Below, one piece after another: positions 36,407 through 43,957 of a stretch of DNA of 64,000 bases. The stretch is taken from contig OY787533.1 in the NCBI GenBank assembly GCA_963678925.1, positions 1,550,001 to 1,614,000 of the forward strand, in the 5' to 3' direction. Numbering within the stretch: position 1 is the first letter of the stretch; each line of letters begins with the position of its first letter. The position numbers and the translations under genes are program-made. Below the pieces are notes generated by a model that saw only the letters and a program-made list of their open reading frames with translations, did no database searches and was not told the origin of the DNA. This DNA comes from G963665925 sp963678925. GTDB lineage: Bacteria > Bacillota > Clostridia > Peptostreptococcales > Acidaminobacteraceae.

Positions 36407-36925
36407 TTAAGACTGACCGCACAGCGGTTCAAACTCCATATGTACAATATCTCGGTCCTGCTCTTCCACAGTGATTCCAAACCCTTTTTTGATCCAGAAA
36501 TCAAATCCTCCCGGCAGATGTCTATGTGTGTGCAGGTAGATTTTTTCATACTCACATTCATGACAAAACTCAATCAGCTTATCAAAAAGCAAACTGCCAA
36601 TTCCCTGCTTTCTGAGATCCGCTTCAATATAGCATCGTCCCACTTCAACCGTTTTGACATTTCTGTAGCGTTCGCCGAGAACCGGAAAGCGGTCAACAAA
36701 GCTTTTTGCAGCTATTGTTCCCACAATGTTTCCAAATCTGTCAAAGGCACCAATCAGACTCTGGTCTTCATTTTCAACATAAAAGGTCTCCAGATTTAAA
36801 ATATCCTTATGATAGGTCTCGTTCACCTCACTATCAAATAGAACTTTCATCATTCTTGTGAGGAATGCCTCAGCCTGCTTCACCTCATTCTGTGTAATTC
36901 TTTTGATGACATACGTATCATTCAT
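36407..36925 (-). CDS. GNAT family N-acetyltransferase
   Basis: This 172-residue protein has the GNAT acetyl-CoA signature RKQGIGSLLFDKL near residue 111 and a beta-bulge strand EVGRCYIEADL just before it. The C-terminal LPGGFDFWIKKGFGI segment is typical. Its acceptor is unknown. Its placement between a MATE exporter and a Nik-type importer, under a cobalamin riboswitch, suggests it modifies a small molecule handled by one of them. It overlaps the MATE gene by 4 bases. Confidence 0.88.
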   Translation of the reverse strand: MNDTYVIKRITQNEVKQAEAFLTRMMKVLFDSEVNETYHKDILNLETFYVENEDQSLIGAFDRFGNIVGTIAAKSFVDRFPVLGERYRNVKTVEVGRCYIEADLRKQGIGSLLFDKLIEFCHECEYEKIYLHTHRHLPGGFDFWIKKGFGITVEEQDRDIVHMEFEPLCGQS

Positions 36926-38289
36926 GCACTTTCTATTTCCTTTCTCAATGAAGTCATTTGAAATTTACTGTTCAGAAGCTTTCCTATGTAACGCGCCATC
37001 GTTATCGATCGGCTCAGACTGAACAGGATAAATGCAAGCCACAAGCCATGGTTGCCCAGTCTCAGAGTGCCTATATGAAGTGAAACGACAAATACGACAA
37101 GCGATATCACCATGGAGTCCCGTATGGAGGCTGTAAAAAGCGCACCAGAATACACGCCGTAAAGTACCATGCCCACACCAATCATCCACGGAAACACTTC
37201 CAGCCATATGTAATAAGTCCTGCAGATTTCAAGTACATCTTCCATAGAGGTAAAGAGTCCTAAAAGAGGATTTTTCAGAACAATCAGTACAAGCGTTATT
37301 ATACTGCTGATAATCCATGCACTCTTTTTTGAGATTGAGACAACTTGAACGAACATTGCGCGATCCGCTTTGCCTACGGCCTGTCCTGCAAAAATACTTG
37401 ATGCATTTGAGAATCCGTCAAACATGTAGGAAATAATATACTGAATCTGATAGAGTATTGCATTTGCTGCAAGAACCACCGTCCCTAAAATTGCCGCTTT
37501 GGACATGAACAAATTGGTCATAATTAAAAGGCATATTGTTCGGATCATCAAATTGCCATTGGTTCGAAGCAAATCAAGGAATGCAGATGCCTTGAAGACC
37601 TCATCAAAATAGGCGCGCATTTGTTTCAGATTCATTTGTTTCAAAACAAGATGTAACCCGAGCCCAAAACTGTATATTTGCGAAATCAGCGTTGCGAGCG
37701 ATACACCCGCAACCCCCCAATGCAGTACAAGCACGAAAAATATATCAAGCACACAGTTAATAACATTGGCTGTAATCTGCAGGAGCATAGAAGACTTCAC
37801 ACATTTGCTTCCCATAAGCCATCCAAGATTGACATAGCCCAGCAGTACGAAAGGCGCACCCCAAATTCGAATATGATAATAAGAGCGTACATGGTCAGCA
37901 ACATCTGAATCTACAGAATAGACATGCATGGCAGCCTTCAACATATGATTTTGCAGGAGAAGGATGACAAGGCTGATAACTAAGGCAAGTGAAATGGGCC
38001 GAAGATACGCAAACACACGATCAGCCTCGCTTTTGCTTCCAAGAGATTGCGCCATTAATCCTGATGTGCTGACTCTTAAGAATCCAAAGATCCAATAGAT
38101 GGTGTTAAACAATACGGCGCCAATCGCAACACCGCCAACATTGGCCGGATTGCGCATATGGCCCACCACCGCAGTATCGACAGCGCCCAAAAGAGGCTGG
38201 GTAACAGTTGACAGCATGAAGGGCAGTGCCACTGCCAGATACATTTTTATTGATAAATCTGTTTTCGCACTTTTTCGGATAATTTGCAT
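36922..38289 (-). CDS. MATE family efflux transporter
   Basis: A 455-residue, 12-helix MATE transporter of the DinF-like branch (PLLGAVDTAVVGHM near residue 33; repeated half near residue 240). The start is the ATG at 38289 behind AAAGG; a GTG two codons earlier is possible. It is the first gene after the cobalamin riboswitch and its terminator. MATE proteins export cationic or organic compounds with H+ or Na+. A metal chelator, a corrinoid precursor or a toxic metal complex could be the cargo; no direct evidence chooses among them. Confidence 0.9.
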   Translation of the reverse strand: MQIIRKSAKTDLSIKMYLAVALPFMLSTVTQPLLGAVDTAVVGHMRNPANVGGVAIGAVLFNTIYWIFGFLRVSTSGLMAQSLGSKSEADRVFAYLRPISLALVISLVILLLQNHMLKAAMHVYSVDSDVADHVRSYYHIRIWGAPFVLLGYVNLGWLMGSKCVKSSMLLQITANVINCVLDIFFVLVLHWGVAGVSLATLISQIYSFGLGLHLVLKQMNLKQMRAYFDEVFKASAFLDLLRTNGNLMIRTICLLIMTNLFMSKAAILGTVVLAANAILYQIQYIISYMFDGFSNASSIFAGQAVGKADRAMFVQVVSISKKSAWIISSIITLVLIVLKNPLLGLFTSMEDVLEICRTYYIWLEVFPWMIGVGMVLYGVYSGALFTASIRDSMVISLVVFVVSLHIGTLRLGNHGLWLAFILFSLSRSITMARYIGKLLNSKFQMTSLRKEIESA

Positions 38290-38323
38290 AAACACCTTTC
38301 ATCCCTGCCGATTTAATGGCATA

Positions 38324-38356
38324 AAAGAAGCCCCTTAGCTTATAGCTAAGGGACTT
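38324..38356 (-). terminator. Riboswitch-controlled terminator before the MATE gene
   Basis: A 13-bp stem on the minus strand (AAGTCCCTTAGCT with AGCTAAGGGGCTT, one G-T pair, arms 38344-38356 and 38328-38340) is followed by CTTTT. It lies between the B12 aptamer and the first gene and is probably the expression platform that closes when cobalamin is bound. Confidence 0.82.
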
Positions 38357-38409
38357 TTCCCACCAAAAGTACACCAAATAGTCGAATTTTGCCCCAATTC
38401 GACATACTT

Positions 38410-38576
38410 CACATTCAGGCAGGTCTCTTGACTTATAGATCATCCGCAGTCTGGCCTTCCCAGGATTCACTCCCAGTGGCTGTTCAGACGTTGTCCCTAA
38501 ATACAATGGTGGGTCCGTGTCGGATTTTCACCGACTTCCCTATTCTCCTCAATTATGAGGCACCTGATGCATTCCA
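38410..38576 (-). ncRNA. Cobalamin riboswitch
   Basis: Read on the minus strand, all core blocks of the class I cobalamin aptamer are present in order. These are GGTGCC near the 5' end, AATAGGGAAG, the GGTGAAAATCC loop followed by ACGGACCCACC, the GGGAAGGC segment, and the 3' B12 box AAGTCAAGAGACCTGCCTG (38416-38434). An intrinsic terminator and then the MATE gene follow. It should turn the seven-gene operon off when cobalamin is abundant. Confidence 0.95.
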
Positions 38577-38624
38577 TATTTAAATGAAGCCGTCAGACAC
38601 CGTCTGACGACCTTGATACTCCTA

Positions 38625-38654
38625 ACTATACAAGTAAAACATGGCAAATGCCAA
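38625..38654 (-). promoter_or_regulatory. Promoter of the riboswitch operon
   Basis: On the minus strand TTGGCA (38649-38654) and TATAGT (38625-38630) are 18 bases apart, placing the transcript start about 40 bases before the aptamer. A small GTCAGAC hairpin lies between. Confidence 0.6.
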
Positions 38655-38674
38655 TATCTATAAGGCATGTGTAG

Positions 38675-39607
38675 CTATAACAAATCGTTATGGCATTCCT
38701 TTTCAAACAATTCCTTTAGACAATTTAAAAATCCCTTATCCTGACTACTCAATATGTAAAGCTGCCGCGTTAGATACCCGACTTCAAGGCTCGCTTCACT
38801 TCCCCTGATCATAATCTTATTGATGTCGGCATCCTTATAGCGTATATCCAGCAAATCTAGTGAAATATTGCAAAGGTCTGTGTTTTTCAGCATGTTCATT
38901 ACCACATGTTCACTATTGGTATGTACAATATGTTCCATGTTCAGGGGACCCGTCTTGCCTTTACTGATTATGTCCATCTGCTCCACAACCGAAAAATAAT
39001 CCCGTCTTCCCTGAACCAACTTCAACGCCTTCAAATCTTCGAACTCGACTTCATCCTTTTGGAACAAGGGGTGGTTTTTTCCCACATACAAACAGAGTCT
39101 GCATTCCTTGAAAGATTGAAAGCGCAGGCCTTTTCTTGAGAGAATCTGATTTAGGGCTGGAAGCTGATGCTTTGGAAAGTATATGATACCGAGGTCAGCC
39201 GCATTGGTATGCACATACTCCACCACTTCTTCCACCGTACCCGAAAGATACTCAATATGCAGTGCATTTCCAGAGTTCATTTTATAGTAATCAGTCATTT
39301 TGTTTGCAACCATATTGCTTGAATATGAGGCAACCCTGAGTTGTCTGTAGGACTTATGCGTAGCGATATCCTGTATGACCTTGGAAGTTTTAAGCATATT
39401 GCGTGCATACTCATAAATCTGCTCACCCGGTTCAGTAAGACAGACGCCACGGGAAGTTCGTTTCAGGATTTCAATCCCCAGCTCCTTCTCAAGGTTCTTG
39501 ATCACCTTGCTGACATTGGGCTGGGATGTATACAAGGCCTCTGCGGCTTTACTCAGGCTTTTGCACTCTACCGCTGTAACCAGATATTCCAATTGTTTGA
39601 GTTCCAT
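38675..39607 (-). CDS. LysR-family transcriptional regulator
   Basis: A 310-residue LysR regulator. The helix-turn-helix is at residues about 3-60 (SLSKAAEALYTSQPNVSKVIKNLEKELG, split here for length: the recognition helix is SQPNVSKVIKNLE), followed by a substrate-binding effector domain. It lies upstream of the cobalamin riboswitch on the same strand but ends before that operon's promoter, so it is probably a separate unit. Its target and effector are unknown; regulation of the adjoining transporter operon is possible. Confidence 0.92.
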   Translation of the reverse strand: MELKQLEYLVTAVECKSLSKAAEALYTSQPNVSKVIKNLEKELGIEILKRTSRGVCLTEPGEQIYEYARNMLKTSKVIQDIATHKSYRQLRVASYSSNMVANKMTDYYKMNSGNALHIEYLSGTVEEVVEYVHTNAADLGIIYFPKHQLPALNQILSRKGLRFQSFKECRLCLYVGKNHPLFQKDEVEFEDLKALKLVQGRRDYFSVVEQMDIISKGKTGPLNMEHIVHTNSEHVVMNMLKNTDLCNISLDLLDIRYKDADINKIMIRGSEASLEVGYLTRQLYILSSQDKGFLNCLKELFEKECHNDLL

Positions 39608-39699
39608 CGTTAGCCTTCTTTCGATTCTGTTTTAAACCTGATTCTATTCATTATATGTATATAAATTGAAATACGTCAATCTGGACATGAAGATTAAAT

Positions 39700-39800
39700 A
39701 TGCACAGCGCAACCTTCGGTCGCTCACGTCGCTAAGCACACTCTTTTCAGTCACTCCTTGAAATGCACAGAGCAACCTCCGGTCGCTCACGTCGCTAAAC
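39700..39800. repeat. 38-base direct repeat pair
   Basis: Two copies, 39700-39737 and 39763-39800, of a sequence beginning ATGCACAG and ending GGTCGCTCACGTCGCTAA differ at only a few positions and are 63 bases apart. The second copy runs directly into the hairpin element. Confidence 0.85.
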
Positions 39801-39898
39801 GCGCCATATACGTGAAAATGAAGAGCGGCTCGGTTTTGTGCGAGCACAACCGAGCCGCTCTTCATTTTCACGTGCATTTCTTTGTCTTTTCCGCACAA
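39800..39898. repeat. Flank-conserved hairpin element, copy 2
   Basis: A 26-bp perfect stem (39810-39835 with 39848-39873, 12-base loop) is bounded by CGCGCCATATA on the left and by TGCATTTCTTTGT and CCGCACAA on the right. Flanks and length match the element at 28251-28347, while the stem sequence is unrelated. Confidence 0.8.
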
Positions 39899-39929
39899 AA
39901 ACACCCCCGGTGCGTCCTGGGGGTGTTTT
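39898..39929. terminator. Terminator-like hairpin
   Basis: AAAACACCCCC (39898-39908) pairs with GGGGGTGTTTT (39919-39929) over a 10-base loop, with T-runs on both strands. It could end transcription entering from either side or attenuate the phosphate operon. Confidence 0.7.
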
Positions 39930-39964
39930 CCTACTAACTAAATTAGAGGGGGAGGATACAATAC

Positions 39965-40006
39965 ATGTATCGCAATTTTTCACTGCTTTTTGGGGGTTAT
40001 TTTTAA
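39965..40006 (+). CDS. Possible 13-residue leader peptide
   Basis: A tiny ORF reading MYRNFSLLFGGYF then stop. GGGGGAGG (39948-39955) lies 9 bases before the ATG, a near-ideal ribosome site. No homolog is known to me. It may be a leader peptide for the phosphate genes or chance. Confidence 0.35.
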   Translation: MYRNFSLLFGGYF

Positions 40007-40033
40007 ATCTGTATTTTAAGGGGGTGTCTATCT

Positions 40034-40135
40034 ATGGCTTTATTATATGGGGAATTTATTAACAAGATATGTACACGATGTGAAATTTCTGTTAGGTTTT
40101 CAGATTGCATCTCAAGCGTTTCACCAGGGGGCTAA
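40034..40135 (+). CDS. Possible 33-residue small protein
   Basis: A small ORF (MALLYGEFINKICTRCEISV to SPGG, then stop) with AAGGGGGTG about 7 bases before the ATG. It contains a CTRC pair. It ends about 45 bases before the DUF47 gene. No family is recognised; its reality rests only on the strong ribosome site. Confidence 0.35.
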   Translation: MALLYGEFINKICTRCEISVRFSDCISSVSPGG

Positions 40136-40180
40136 AATGGTATAAATACCTATATCAAATTAACGAGAGGGGACCATCCT

Positions 40181-40831
40181 ATGAACTCATTTTTTAAACG
40201 TTCCATTGAACTGAGTATGAAAATCGAAAAATTTCTCGACACAATTTCCAACAGCCTCTCCCTGTTTGAAACTGCAATGACAGCCTACCTGGATGATGAT
40301 ATGGAAACCTTCAAGGACCTTATGCATCGCATCTGTGCCCTGGAAAGTGAAGCCGACGCCCTTGAGACGGAAATCAAGGTTTCCCTCTACAAATTCATGC
40401 TGCTGCCGGATACGCGGGCCGATGTGCTTTCCCTCATCAAGAGTCTTGACAATATCATCGATGCAACGGAAGCCATTACAAAGGACTACAACATTCAAAA
40501 ACCTGTATTTCCAAAGGAACTGACCGGCGACATTCAAAAGCTCACCAGCAACGCCCTGCACTCCGCAGAAGCCCTGCTTCTTGCAACACGCGCCTTCTTC
40601 AGCGAAGTCCACCTGGTCTCATCGCATATCAACAAGGTGCGGTTCTACGAGCACGAAGCGGATATCATTGAAGACAAGCTCAATGACATGATCTTCAACT
40701 GCGGCCTCGTTACCGATCTGGCCGTCAAAATGCAGCTCAAGCGATTCGTCAGTAAGATTGCAGGTATTGCAGACGAAGCCGAAATCATTGGAGACAAGCT
40801 TACCATTTTCACAATCAAGCGCGAAATATAG
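40181..40831 (+). CDS. DUF47/PhoU-like phosphate transport accessory protein
   Basis: A 216-residue all-helical protein of the DUF47 (TIGR00153, PhoU-related) family. The EADALETEIKVSLYKFMLLPDTRADVLSLI region near residue 60 and the helical repeats with acidic metal-binding clusters are typical. These proteins are usually paired with PiT transporters and tune phosphate uptake. AGAGGGGA gives a good ribosome site. It is followed 12 bases later by the PiT gene. Confidence 0.93.
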   Translation: MNSFFKRSIELSMKIEKFLDTISNSLSLFETAMTAYLDDDMETFKDLMHRICALESEADALETEIKVSLYKFMLLPDTRADVLSLIKSLDNIIDATEAITKDYNIQKPVFPKELTGDIQKLTSNALHSAEALLLATRAFFSEVHLVSSHINKVRFYEHEADIIEDKLNDMIFNCGLVTDLAVKMQLKRFVSKIAGIADEAEIIGDKLTIFTIKREI

Positions 40832-40843
40832 GCAGGTGATCTT

Positions 40844-41887
40844 ATGGACATGACACTTCTTTATATATCCAGTGGCCTCTTTCTGGGATGGTCACTCGGC
40901 GCCAATGACGCGGCCAATCTTTTCGGTACCGCTGTAGGCGCAAAGGTAATCAAATTCAGAACTGCTGCCATCATCATGAGCATCTTCGTCATTATTGGCG
41001 CGGTTGTCAGCGGTGCAGGCGCCAGCCACACACTCGGCAAGTTGGGTGCAATCACCTCTCTACCAGGGGCCTTTATCGTAGCCCTCGCTTCAGCTGTCAC
41101 GATTTATGTCATGACCCGGTACGGTCTTCCGGTGTCCACTTCCCAGTCCATTGTCGGTGCCATTATCGGCTGGAACCTGTTTTCAGGCAGCCCGACCAGT
41201 GTCGATACCCTGACAAAAATCGTCATGACTTGGGTGCTTTGTCCTGTGCTTTCTGCCCTTTTCGCCATGATTTTCTATAAACTCATGAAGCACCTGACAC
41301 GTACTATGAAAGCCAACCTCTTTCTAAGGCATTACTATATCCGCATGGGCCTGATTGTCGTTGGCGCATTTGGTGCCTATTCCCTTGGCGCAAACAACAT
41401 TGCCAATGTCATGGGGGTCTTTACAAACGCACTGCACATTCCACAGGTAGAGGTGCTGGGATACGGTGTCAGCACGACTGAAATCCTCTTCTTCATAGGG
41501 GCGCTCGCCATCTCCACCGGCATTTTCACCTACTCGAAAAATGTCATGACAACCGTAGGCAACAGTCTCTATAAAATTTCACCGGCTGCCGCACTTGTCG
41601 TGGTTCTGTCGAGTTCCTTCGTACTTTTCATTTTTGCTTCGGTCTCCCTGCAGAACTTCCTAATCAGCATGAATCTGCCAACCGTCCCACTCGTTCCGGT
41701 TTCGAGCTCACAGGCCGTTGTCGGCGCCATCCTTGGGATTGGTCTTGCGAAAGGCGACAGACATATAAACTACAAAAAGCTGCGCAGAATCTCCTTCGGC
41801 TGGATTCTGACGCCGACACTTTCGCTGCTTCTTTCCTATGTCAGTCTCTTCTTCATGCAGAACGTGTTCATGCAAGGGGTTATCTAA
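40844..41887 (+). CDS. pit: PiT-family inorganic phosphate transporter
   Basis: A 347-residue transporter with about ten helices and the two inverted PiT signatures: GANDAANLFGT near residue 20 and SLGANNIANVMG near residue 183, together with PVSTSQSIVGAIIG and PVSSSQAVVGAILGIG. It moves phosphate (or metal-phosphate) with protons or sodium. It is paired with the DUF47 gene. Confidence 0.95.
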   Translation: MDMTLLYISSGLFLGWSLGANDAANLFGTAVGAKVIKFRTAAIIMSIFVIIGAVVSGAGASHTLGKLGAITSLPGAFIVALASAVTIYVMTRYGLPVSTSQSIVGAIIGWNLFSGSPTSVDTLTKIVMTWVLCPVLSALFAMIFYKLMKHLTRTMKANLFLRHYYIRMGLIVVGAFGAYSLGANNIANVMGVFTNALHIPQVEVLGYGVSTTEILFFIGALAISTGIFTYSKNVMTTVGNSLYKISPAAALVVVLSSSFVLFIFASVSLQNFLISMNLPTVPLVPVSSSQAVVGAILGIGLAKGDRHINYKKLRRISFGWILTPTLSLLLSYVSLFFMQNVFMQGVI

Positions 41888-41931
41888 TGCACACATGATA
41901 TAAACATATAGCATCACCCTGTAAACAAAAG

Positions 41932-41982
41932 AGGGCTGTCCCTTGGCGGTATCATACCGCCAGAGGACAGCCCTAATTTTTA
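41932..41982 (+). terminator. Terminator after the phosphate genes
   Basis: A 10-bp outer stem (AGGGCTGTCC/GGACAGCCCT) encloses an 8-bp TGGCGGTA/TACCGCCA stem and is followed by AATTTTTATTT. It lies between convergent genes and may act on both strands. Confidence 0.85.
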
Positions 41983-42033
41983 TTTAGTACAAACGCCGGT
42001 CTTGTTTCAATCTAGGCGCGTATTTAAAGCAGA

Positions 42034-43497
42034 TTAAAGCGTATTGACATTCTTCAGAACGTCACAAAGCAGTGAATAGACACGCTCTGTTGACTCAATG
42101 CTGAGGTGCTCCTGTGGCGTATGCACATCCCACATGTTTGGTCCCAGTGAGATCATATCCATTTCTCCAACCTTTTCCTTCAGGAAACCACATTCCAGCC
42201 CTGCATGGATTGCACTGACTTCAGCAGGCTTTCCAAATTTCTCTTCATATACCTTCAGCATCAGGTCACGAATAGGTGAAACAGGATTATAAGGCCAAGC
42301 CGGATAATCTGCAATCAGGTCCATTTCTGCACCGTTTGCGTCACACAGGACCTTGATTCTTTCATTGATGCCGTCCTTTAGTGCCTTAACCGAACTGCGG
42401 ACAGCACTGTCAATTGAAAGAACATCTGCCTTCATAGTCAGTACACCGATGTTGTTTGAGCTCTCTACAAGACCCTCAATGTCCGCACACATAGTCTGCA
42501 CACCTGTAGGAATGCCCTTGATGAGTTCAATAAATGCAGCTGTCGAAGCCGCGTCGAAGACTTGCGTACCACAGTCTGAACACGCTTCCAGTTTAATTTC
42601 CATTGTCGGCTCAGCATCGCCGTACTCAACTCTAAAAGACTCCAGCATGCCTTCTACGTTCTTACTCAGATTTGCCGCTTCACTATCCGTAACCCAAAGA
42701 ACCGCTTCAGAACGCTTTGGAATCGCATTCATTTTTTCACCGCCAGAAACAGTGCTTACATGTGCACCAAATCCCTTGACCGCACTTTCAACCAGGCTGC
42801 CCAAGAGCTTGATTGCATTTGCTCTTCCCTTGTTGATTTCAATGCCTGAATGTCCGCCGCTAAGACCGGAAATTTTAAGTGCATAAGGCTTCATATCTGC
42901 ACTTACTGCTTCAAATGTCATTTGACGCTTGATGAGATTGCGCACACCCCCTGCACAAGATGTCAGGAAGACGCCTTCTTCTTCTGAGTCCAGGTTGATT
43001 AGGATATCCCCAGACAGATTTTCAGGATTGAGATTCAGGACACCATCCATACCCGTTTCTTCTGCTACAGTCACTAGCACTTCTAGTGGCGGGTGCGGCA
43101 GATCATCTGATTCCAGAATCGCCATGGACATGGCCACCGCGATACCGTTGTCCGCACCCAGAGAAGTCCCTTGTGTGCATACGTGATCGCCCTTAACCGC
43201 AACTGGGATACTGTCCTTTTCAAAGTCAAAGGCCAGACCGGACTCCTTGACACAAACCATATCCATATGCCCCTGTAGAATGACCGTTGGCAGGTTTTCA
43301 TAGCCAGCAGTAGCAGGTTTCTTGATGATTACATTCATGCACGGCTCCTGAATGACTTCAAGACCCAGATCTTTTGCGAATGATACCAGATAGTCGCTTA
43401 CGCCCTTTTCGTTGCCCGACTCTCTTGGAATACGTGTAAGCGCCTCGAAATTCTTAAATACCGCTTCAGGTTGTAGACCCGCAAGTACCTTTTCCAT
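42034..43497 (-). CDS. pepD: Aminoacyl-histidine dipeptidase (PepD, M20 family)
   Basis: A 487-residue zinc dipeptidase of the PepD/carnosinase-like group, cutting Xaa-His and other dipeptides in the cytosol. Metal and catalytic motifs seen are LQGHMDMVC near residue 79, GTSLGADNGIAVA near residue 114, AEETGMDG near residue 146 and the C-terminal IHAGLECG. It is downstream of the OPT and PqqD-like genes on the same strand, separated by a terminator, and fits the breakdown of peptides brought in by OPT. Confidence 0.95.
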   Translation of the reverse strand: MEKVLAGLQPEAVFKNFEALTRIPRESGNEKGVSDYLVSFAKDLGLEVIQEPCMNVIIKKPATAGYENLPTVILQGHMDMVCVKESGLAFDFEKDSIPVAVKGDHVCTQGTSLGADNGIAVAMSMAILESDDLPHPPLEVLVTVAEETGMDGVLNLNPENLSGDILINLDSEEEGVFLTSCAGGVRNLIKRQMTFEAVSADMKPYALKISGLSGGHSGIEINKGRANAIKLLGSLVESAVKGFGAHVSTVSGGEKMNAIPKRSEAVLWVTDSEAANLSKNVEGMLESFRVEYGDAEPTMEIKLEACSDCGTQVFDAASTAAFIELIKGIPTGVQTMCADIEGLVESSNNIGVLTMKADVLSIDSAVRSSVKALKDGINERIKVLCDANGAEMDLIADYPAWPYNPVSPIRDLMLKVYEEKFGKPAEVSAIHAGLECGFLKEKVGEMDMISLGPNMWDVHTPQEHLSIESTERVYSLLCDVLKNVNTL

Positions 43498-43533
43498 GTT
43501 TTCCTCCTTATAGTTCCGTGGTTCCCTATAACG

Positions 43534-43583
43534 AAAATCCGCCCTGCCGACGTAGTAAACTTCTTTTACGTTTGCAGGGCGGA
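43534..43583 (-). terminator. Terminator after the PqqD-like gene
   Basis: On the minus strand TCCGCCCTGC/GCAGGGCGGA (arms 43574-43583 and 43538-43547) with an inner ACGTAA-like stem is followed by TTTT. It separates the OPT-PqqD pair from pepD, which may then depend on readthrough or its own promoter. Confidence 0.82.
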
Positions 43584-43587
43584 CCTT

Positions 43588-43878
43588 TTATGCCTCTAGG
43601 CTGTAAAGTTCAATGAAATTATTGTTTCTCAGAATGTTGATGTAAGTTGCCAGTCGCTCATAAAGCGGCTCCACGTCAAGATTTGGCGCTTCGCTTAGCA
43701 GTGTGCCTATTTCACCAACTGAAAAACCTTTTTCAATACCGCTCCACACATGACTCCCGATGTCATCAAGATCTATCTTCATTGTCTCAGGGGTCTTCAA
43801 AAAGAATCTCACAAGTTTATCGAGTTTTCCCGTTCTCGGTATGATGATTTGAATACGCCCATCTTCATGTGTTTCCAT
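43588..43878 (-). CDS. PqqD-like small protein
   Basis: A 96-residue protein with the shape of the PqqD/RRE fold: a short beta hairpin start, KIDLDDIGSHVWSGI near residue 35 (a family-like D-x-x-G-x-x-V/I-W motif), then a helical tail. PqqD-family proteins hold peptides for modifying enzymes, but no radical-SAM or peptide-modifying gene is in sight. Its position 79 bases after an OPT peptide transporter suggests peptide binding in transport or regulation. The function is a guess. Confidence 0.75.
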   Translation of the reverse strand: METHEDGRIQIIIPRTGKLDKLVRFFLKTPETMKIDLDDIGSHVWSGIEKGFSVGEIGTLLSEAPNLDVEPLYERLATYINILRNNNFIELYSLEA

Positions 43879-43957
43879 TCTATATGCGCCTGAATTACAG
43901 GTTTCATTTCAAGGAAATTATCTTCTTTTTGCAGCTTCGATACTTTTTTCATTTAAT

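Larger units (their letters stand above)
39608..40180. other. 573-base intergenic region with repeats, hairpins and tiny ORFs
   Basis: Between lysR and the DUF47 gene. It holds a 38-base direct repeat, the second flank-conserved hairpin element, a GC-rich terminator-like hairpin (39898-39929) and two tiny ORFs with strong ribosome sites. No larger gene is supported; the minus-strand frame at 39644-39904 just reads the repeats. Confidence 0.75.

Noticed and set aside
36407..38289. MATE-GNAT pair as a plain drug-resistance module
   Set aside because: It sits directly behind a cobalamin riboswitch and is packed with an importer operon, which a generic resistance role does not explain.
38410..38580. 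Small ORFs over the riboswitch on both strands
   Set aside because: The bases are fully explained by the cobalamin aptamer, and the frames lack ribosome sites.
39644..39904. Minus-strand 86-residue frame across the repeats
   Set aside because: It simply translates the direct repeat and hairpin arm, has no ribosome site and no recognisable fold.
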